Shown piece after piece: positions 60,098 to 64,000 of a stretch of 64,000 nucleotides of DNA. Each line of letters starts with the position of its first letter. Position 1 is the stretch's first letter. Source of the stretch: Anaerococcus degeneri (GTDB lineage Bacteria > Bacillota > Clostridia > Tissierellales > Peptoniphilaceae); assembly GCF_017874475.1 (NCBI RefSeq), contig NZ_JAGGLO010000001.1:248001-312000 (forward strand), given 5' to 3'. The position numbers were made by a program, and so were the translations under genes. The notes under the pieces were generated by a model. It did no database searches. It worked only from the letters and a program-made list of their open reading frames with translations, and was not told the origin of the DNA.

Positions 60098-60319
60098 ATG
60101 AAATTTGAACAAACAATAAATAATCATTATTTAAATTAGGGATAATTTAAAGCATTTGTGTCTGAATAAAGTCCCAATACTATAAATTTATGTAAATAAA
60201 TTATTTTTTCTGTTTTTCATTATCTTATAATTCTATTTAAATATAGTTTTTTTATCTTGTTTTATAGTAATTCCAAAAATAATTTAAGAAAGTAAATTGA
60301 GTTATAAATTTAACAATCA

Positions 60320-60348
60320 TTGACTATATTGAATATATATTATATAAT
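60320..60348 (+). promoter_or_regulatory. Promoter 1 of the uxuB-uxuA operon
   Basis: TTGACT (60320-60325), 17-bp spacer, TATAAT (60343-60348). Operator 1 begins 8 bp later, at the expected transcript start. Confidence 0.75.
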
Positions 60349-60355
60349 TCTAATG

Positions 60356-60369
60356 AGAAAACGTTAACG
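60356..60369. promoter_or_regulatory. LacI/CcpA-type operator 1
   Basis: AGAAAACGTTAACG fits the cre consensus TGWAANCGNTNWCA except at its first and last positions, and its core CGTTAACG is a perfect palindrome. Placed at the transcript start of promoter 1, it is a repression site. Confidence 0.6.
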
Positions 60370-60484
60370 AAGATATTTATCACTAACTTTCTAACTACTT
60401 TACTTGCAGTTTTTTTAAATTTTCAATAATTTATTTAGTGAGAAAATTTAGGGCAGATAGCCCTATAAAAAATTTTCAAAAAAA

Positions 60485-60498
60485 TGTAACCGCTTACA
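60485..60498. promoter_or_regulatory. LacI/CcpA-type operator 2 (full cre match)
   Basis: TGTAACCGCTTACA fits TGWAANCGNTNWCA at every position and is nearly palindromic around CG. It lies 129 bp from operator 1 and 170-180 bp before uxuB, just before a possible second promoter. A local LacI-family repressor or CcpA could bind. Confidence 0.75.
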
Positions 60499-60666
60499 AA
60501 AAGTTGAATTAATACGATGGATTCGCATATATTATTTTAAACTCATGGTTAAAATTGACTTATTAGGGGTAGTAAAGTTATGAAAATATTTTTAATAATG
60601 CATTCCATTTATTAAATATTTGATGAATTAACGGGATTCATGAAAAGGTAAAAGAAAGGATTTTGT

Positions 60667-62247
60667 ATGAAATTAAATTTAGAAAATTTAGCCAAAGCAA
60701 ATGAAAAGGTTGACAAAAAGGTATCCTATGATGTCAAACAATTAAGGGAAGATTCTATAAGAGACCCTAAGTGGTTGGCTTTTGGATCTGGAAATATTTT
60801 TAGAGCTTACATTGCTAGGATTGGTCAAGACTTGGTCAACGAAGGATATTTTGATAGGGGGATTTCTGTAGTTGAAACATTTGATACAGAAATTATTGAA
60901 AAGACCTACAAACCATTCGACAACCTTTGCTTATCTGTGACTCTTCACAAAGATGGTAACTTTGATACTAACTTAATTGCTAACTTGGCAGAAAGTTTAA
61001 CCTTAGAGGATCTTGATAGAATTACAGAAATATTTTTAAATGATAATCTTCAAATAGCATCCTTTACAATTACTGAAAAAGGTTACAACCTTTATGCTCC
61101 AAATGGCGAATTGATGGATGTTGTCAAGGATGATTTGGAAAATAATCCTGAAGATAGCAAACATCTTATGAGTATAGTTACCAATTTACTTTATAAGAGA
61201 TTTAATAAAAATGAAAAGCCACTTACACTTCTAAGCCTTGACAACTGCTCAGAAAACGGTGATAAGGTAAAAGCTTCTGTCATGCTTATTGCTAATAAAT
61301 GGAATGAAAATGGAAAGGTAAGCGATGAATTCATTAATTATCTTGAAGAAAAAGTTTCTTTCCCATTAACTATGATTGATAAAATTACTCCAAGACCAGC
61401 TGAAGAAGTTAAAAAATATGTAGAAGACCTTGGTTTTGAAGATATGGATATTGTAGTTACTCAAAAAAATACTTACACAGCTCCATTTGTAAATAGTGAA
61501 GAGTCTGAATATTTAGTAATGGAAGATGATTTCAAAAATGGCAGACCAGATTTCACTAAAGCGGGTGTTTTCCTAACTGATAGGGATACTGTAAATAAGG
61601 TTGAAACAATGAAGGTAACAACCTGTCTAAATCCTTTGCACACAGTTTTAGCAACTTATGGCTGCGTTTTAGGCCACACAACAATTGCAGAAGAAATGCA
61701 AGATGAAGATTTAGTTAAATTAATAAAGAAAATTGGTTATTACGAGGGATTAAAGGTAGTAGTAGATCCTGGTATTATAAATCCAAAAGATTTTATCGAT
61801 GAAGTTATCAATGTGAGATTCCCAAATAAATTTATGCCAGATACACCACAAAGAATTGCAACCGATACATCTCAGAAGATTTCTGTAAGATTTGGCCAAA
61901 CTATCAAGGGGTATATGAAAGATAAGGACCTCAAGGTAGAAGACCTTAAGTTCATACCATTGGCCCTAGCAGGTTACTTAAGATACCTATTAGGTGTGAA
62001 TGATGAAGGAAAAGCTTTTGAACTTTCAAGTGATCCAATGATGGATTATCTACAAGAAAGTCTTGAAGGTATCAGCCTTGGAAACTTCAAAGTAACAGAA
62101 GGTTTGAAAGATATCTTAAGAAATAAAGAAATATTTGGTATTGATTTAGAAGAAGTTGGCCTTGATAAAATTGTTATAGGATACTTCGAAGAATTGTCAG
62201 CTGGTCCAGGAAGTGTAAGAGCTACACTTAAAAAATATTTAGGATAG
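60667..62247 (+). CDS. uxuB: Fructuronate reductase (mannitol dehydrogenase family)
   Basis: A 526-residue long-chain polyol dehydrogenase that reduces D-fructuronate to D-mannonate with NADH. The N-terminal segment WLAFGSGNIFRAYIARIGQDL is the family nucleotide-binding start; later LLSLDNCSENGDKVK, IDKITPRP (family motif) and the C-terminal domain with MKVTTCLNPLHTVLATYG, holding catalytic Lys/Asn/His-type residues. AAAGGA precedes ATG 60667. It is paired with uxuA 18 bp downstream, which fixes the pathway. Confidence 0.9.
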   Translation: MKLNLENLAKANEKVDKKVSYDVKQLREDSIRDPKWLAFGSGNIFRAYIARIGQDLVNEGYFDRGISVVETFDTEIIEKTYKPFDNLCLSVTLHKDGNFDTNLIANLAESLTLEDLDRITEIFLNDNLQIASFTITEKGYNLYAPNGELMDVVKDDLENNPEDSKHLMSIVTNLLYKRFNKNEKPLTLLSLDNCSENGDKVKASVMLIANKWNENGKVSDEFINYLEEKVSFPLTMIDKITPRPAEEVKKYVEDLGFEDMDIVVTQKNTYTAPFVNSEESEYLVMEDDFKNGRPDFTKAGVFLTDRDTVNKVETMKVTTCLNPLHTVLATYGCVLGHTTIAEEMQDEDLVKLIKKIGYYEGLKVVVDPGIINPKDFIDEVINVRFPNKFMPDTPQRIATDTSQKISVRFGQTIKGYMKDKDLKVEDLKFIPLALAGYLRYLLGVNDEGKAFELSSDPMMDYLQESLEGISLGNFKVTEGLKDILRNKEIFGIDLEEVGLDKIVIGYFEELSAGPGSVRATLKKYLG

Positions 62248-62265
62248 AAAAGGAGAGATAAGCTT

Positions 62266-63336
62266 ATGAAAATGACTTTTAGACACTATGGTAATAATGA
62301 CCCAATTTCACTTGAGTACATTGCCCAAATTCCAGGTGTGACTGGTGTAATGGTAATGATGAATGAGTGGGAAGCAGGTGAAGTTTGGGAAAAAGATGTA
62401 TTCCAAGAATATGTTGATAAATGCCATGCTGTAGGCCTTGAATGTGAAATAATTGAGTCAATCAATGTTCACGAAGACATTAAAATGGGTCTTCCTACTA
62501 GGGATAAATACATTGAAAATTACAAACAATCTCTTAGAAATGTCGCTGCTTGTGGAGTAAAGACAGTAATTTATAACTTCATGCCAGTATTTGACTGGGT
62601 AAAAACCGAATTATATAAAGTTCTTCCAGATGGGTCAAACACCCTTGCTTTTGACCAAGCCAAGGTAGAAGGCCTTTCACCACGTGATATGGTAAACGAA
62701 ATCCTAGATGGAGCAGGAAACTTTGAACTTCCAGGCTGGGAACCAGAAAGACTAGCCCAACTTGAAGACGTACTAGATAAGTATAAAGACATTGACGAAG
62801 ATAAGTTAAGAGAAAATTATAAGTACTTTCTTGAAGCAATCATCCCAACTTGTGAAGAAGTAGGAATCAAAATGGCAGTACATCCAGATGATCCAGCTTG
62901 GCCAATTTTTGATATTCCAAGAATAACTTCTACACCAGAAGACTTAGAAAAAATAGTAAACCTAGTTGACTCTCCATCAAATACACTTTGTATTTGTACA
63001 GGATCTTTAGGATCAAGAGTTGAGAATAACGTGCCAGAAATAATTAAAGATTATGCTAAAAGAGGCAAAATTGGAGCAATGCACGTAAGAAACATTAAGT
63101 TTACTGGTGAAAAACAATTCTATGAATCAGCTCACTTATCAAAATGTGGTTCTTTAGATATGTATGAAATCATGAAGGCTCTTTATGAAGGTGGCTTTGA
63201 TGGGTATCTAAGACCAGACCACGGCAGAATGATTTGGGGTGAAGAAGGTAGGGCAGGATATGGCCTATACGATAGGGCCTTAGGAGTTGCCTACTTAAAC
63301 GGTCTTTGGGAAGCAATAGATAAGGCAAGTAAATAG
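62266..63336 (+). CDS. uxuA: Mannonate dehydratase
   Basis: A 356-residue enzyme that dehydrates D-mannonate to 2-keto-3-deoxy-D-gluconate. The family start MTFRHYGNNDPISLEYIAQIPGVTGVM is clear; metal/active-site segments include YNFMPVFDW, MAVHPDDPAWP, CICTGSLGSR, GAMHVRNI and DGYLRPDHGRMIWGE with conserved His/Cys/Asp. AAGGAG lies upstream. With uxuB and the TRAP binding protein it forms a hexuronate (glucuronate/galacturonate) utilisation block. Confidence 0.95.
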   Translation: MKMTFRHYGNNDPISLEYIAQIPGVTGVMVMMNEWEAGEVWEKDVFQEYVDKCHAVGLECEIIESINVHEDIKMGLPTRDKYIENYKQSLRNVAACGVKTVIYNFMPVFDWVKTELYKVLPDGSNTLAFDQAKVEGLSPRDMVNEILDGAGNFELPGWEPERLAQLEDVLDKYKDIDEDKLRENYKYFLEAIIPTCEEVGIKMAVHPDDPAWPIFDIPRITSTPEDLEKIVNLVDSPSNTLCICTGSLGSRVENNVPEIIKDYAKRGKIGAMHVRNIKFTGEKQFYESAHLSKCGSLDMYEIMKALYEGGFDGYLRPDHGRMIWGEEGRAGYGLYDRALGVAYLNGLWEAIDKASK

Positions 63337-63347
63337 ATTTAGAAAAA

Positions 63348-63392
63348 GCTTAAAGATTGGGGCTTGGTTTTAAAGCCAGCCCTGGTTTAAGC
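63348..63392 (+). promoter_or_regulatory. Two-part hairpin between uxuA and the TRAP gene
   Basis: Outer arms GCTTAAA (63348-63354) and TTTAAGC (63386-63392) enclose an inner GGGGCT/AGCCCT stem. No T run follows, so it is more likely a processing or stabilising hairpin (setting different levels of uxuA and transporter mRNA) than a terminator. The rest of the 180-bp gap is AT-rich. Confidence 0.5.
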
Positions 63393-63515
63393 AATAATTA
63401 AATTATAAGTTTGTATATAAAAATATTTAAAATGAGCTTTTGATTTTAATATTAAATTATAAAAAATAGGCCTATAAGTTAATAAAATTAGCTTATATGA
63501 CAGAATCGAGGAATT

Positions 63516-64000
63516 ATGATTAAAAAAATTATGAAAATTGCCTTGGGATTTATTGCTATATGCGTTTTTACAGCATGCGGTAATAAGGGACCTGATGCAG
63601 GCAAAACAATTATTAGGATTGGCCACAACCAATCTCAAAACCACCCTACCCACAAAGGATTATTGGCTTTTGAAAAATATATAGAGGATAATCTGGGGGA
63701 TAAGTATGATGTGCAAGTATTCCCATCAGAACTTCTAGGTTCGCAGACTGACATGGTTCAGCTTACACAAACTGGAGCTATAAACATGGTTGTTGCAAGT
63801 AACTCAATACTTGAAACCTTTGATGATTTCTATGAAATTTTCAACCTTCCATATCTTTTTGCTTCAAGCGATGCCTACCATGCAGTTATGGATGATAAGT
63901 TAATTACAGACCCTATATTTACATCTACTAGAGATGGTGGATTTGAGGCTGTAACCTGGCTTGATGCAGGAAGCCGTTCTTTCTATACAGTAAAAAAACC
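63516..64000 (+). CDS. TRAP transporter substrate-binding lipoprotein (DctP family), 5' part
   Basis: ATG 63516 after GAGG opens a frame that runs off the window (161 codons seen). The N-terminus is a lipoprotein signal: two Lys pairs, a hydrophobic core and FTAC as lipobox, so it should be lipidated by the Lgt in this window. The mature part, with IRIGHNQSQNHPTHKGL, ELLGSQTDMVQLTQTGAINM and FNLPYLF, fits DctP-type TRAP binding proteins. Downstream DctQ/DctM subunits are expected. Next to uxuA and uxuB it probably binds a hexuronate or related sugar acid. Confidence 0.88.
   Translation, partial: MIKKIMKIALGFIAICVFTACGNKGPDAGKTIIRIGHNQSQNHPTHKGLLAFEKYIEDNLGDKYDVQVFPSELLGSQTDMVQLTQTGAINMVVASNSILETFDDFYEIFNLPYLFASSDAYHAVMDDKLITDPIFTSTRDGGFEAVTWLDAGSRSFYTVKK

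Larger units (their letters stand above)
60098..60666. other. 569-bp AT-rich gap with control region of the uxu operon
   Basis: No credible coding frame is present. The left 220 bp are AT-rich without clear structure. The right part holds a strong promoter (60320-60348), two LacI/CcpA-type operators, a hairpin at 60442-60477 with GAAAATTT/AAATTTTC arms and an inner AGGGC/GCCCT stem, and a second possible promoter (TTGAAT-N18-TATATT near 60504-60533) right after operator 2. The leader from the first promoter would be about 310 nt, unusually long. Confidence 0.6.

Noticed and set aside
63387-63653. Minus-strand frame of 88 codons over the start of the TRAP gene
   Set aside because: Shadow of the lipoprotein signal region; no ribosome site and AT-driven composition.
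1-64000. CRISPR arrays, rRNA, tRNA, insertion sequences or prophage genes
   Set aside because: Looked for regularly spaced repeats, rRNA-like and CCA-ended tRNA-like stretches, transposase or integrase motifs; none was recognised by eye. A tool scan could still find a tRNA or degenerate element.

Overview
The window is AT-rich, gene-dense Gram-positive DNA. Arg is mostly AGG/AGA, ribosome binding sites are strong AGGAGG types, and core genes are packed with 4-nt ATGA overlaps. Together with protein flavour (very Lys/Glu/Asp-rich, Firmicute-type gene sets, strict-anaerobe style metabolism) this suggests Peptoniphilaceae (Tissierellia), most likely an Anaerococcus-like chromosome. That placement is inference from composition and protein flavour, not from a marker search. 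No phage, insertion sequence, CRISPR array, rRNA or tRNA was seen.

Layout. 1-3.05 kb: the 3' part of a BrxD-like (DUF2791) ATPase gene coupled to an Lhr/BrxHI-like helicase, i.e. the end of a probable defence or conflict cassette. 3.1-9.4 kb: a Bce-type peptide-antibiotic module (anchored extracytoplasmic protein, ATPase, FtsX-type permease, response regulator, intramembrane-sensing kinase), followed 9 bp later by an unknown gene and a protein combining a HEPN-like RX4H motif with a restriction-endonuclease-like C-terminus. 9.5-17.6 kb: envelope and stress genes: an Ala-rich membrane protein, a two-component system with a degenerate S41-like protein, a GlsB/YeaQ protein and a class A PBP. 17.7-21.1 kb: hflX, yigZ, yebC, lgt. 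21.2-28.7 kb: a stripped-down division/cell-wall cluster (mraZ-rsmH-ftsL-mraY-murD-murG-ftsQ-ftsZ-nrdR), with no pbpB, murE, murF, ftsW, murC or ftsA, and a three-repeat MraZ operator in front. 28.7-33.8 kb: rarA-asnS-leuS.

33.9-42.5 kb is accessory: small membrane proteins, a TetR gene with two identical palindromic operators, an XRE regulator pair, and a heterodimeric ABC exporter behind a leader that looks like a translational attenuator (12-codon peptide, switching hairpins, sequestered Shine-Dalgarno). 42.5-60.1 kb is housekeeping: comEC-holA, rpsT, lepB-lepA, hemW, hrcA-grpE-dnaK (CIRCE)-dnaJ-mtaB-HIT-rpsU. The usual lepA-hemW-hrcA order is interrupted by an ECF sigma/anti-sigma pair, a GNAT-cupin fusion and a 3-hydroxyacyl-CoA dehydrogenase. 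A 115-bp repeat pair and a long inverted repeat sit between holA and rpsT.

60.1-64 kb is a hexuronate block: a long leader with a strong promoter and two LacI/CcpA-type operators, then uxuB, uxuA and the start of a TRAP-transporter binding-protein gene that runs off the window. The likely logic is uptake of a sugar acid by the TRAP system and conversion of fructuronate through mannonate to 2-keto-3-deoxygluconate, under a LacI-family repressor and/or CcpA.
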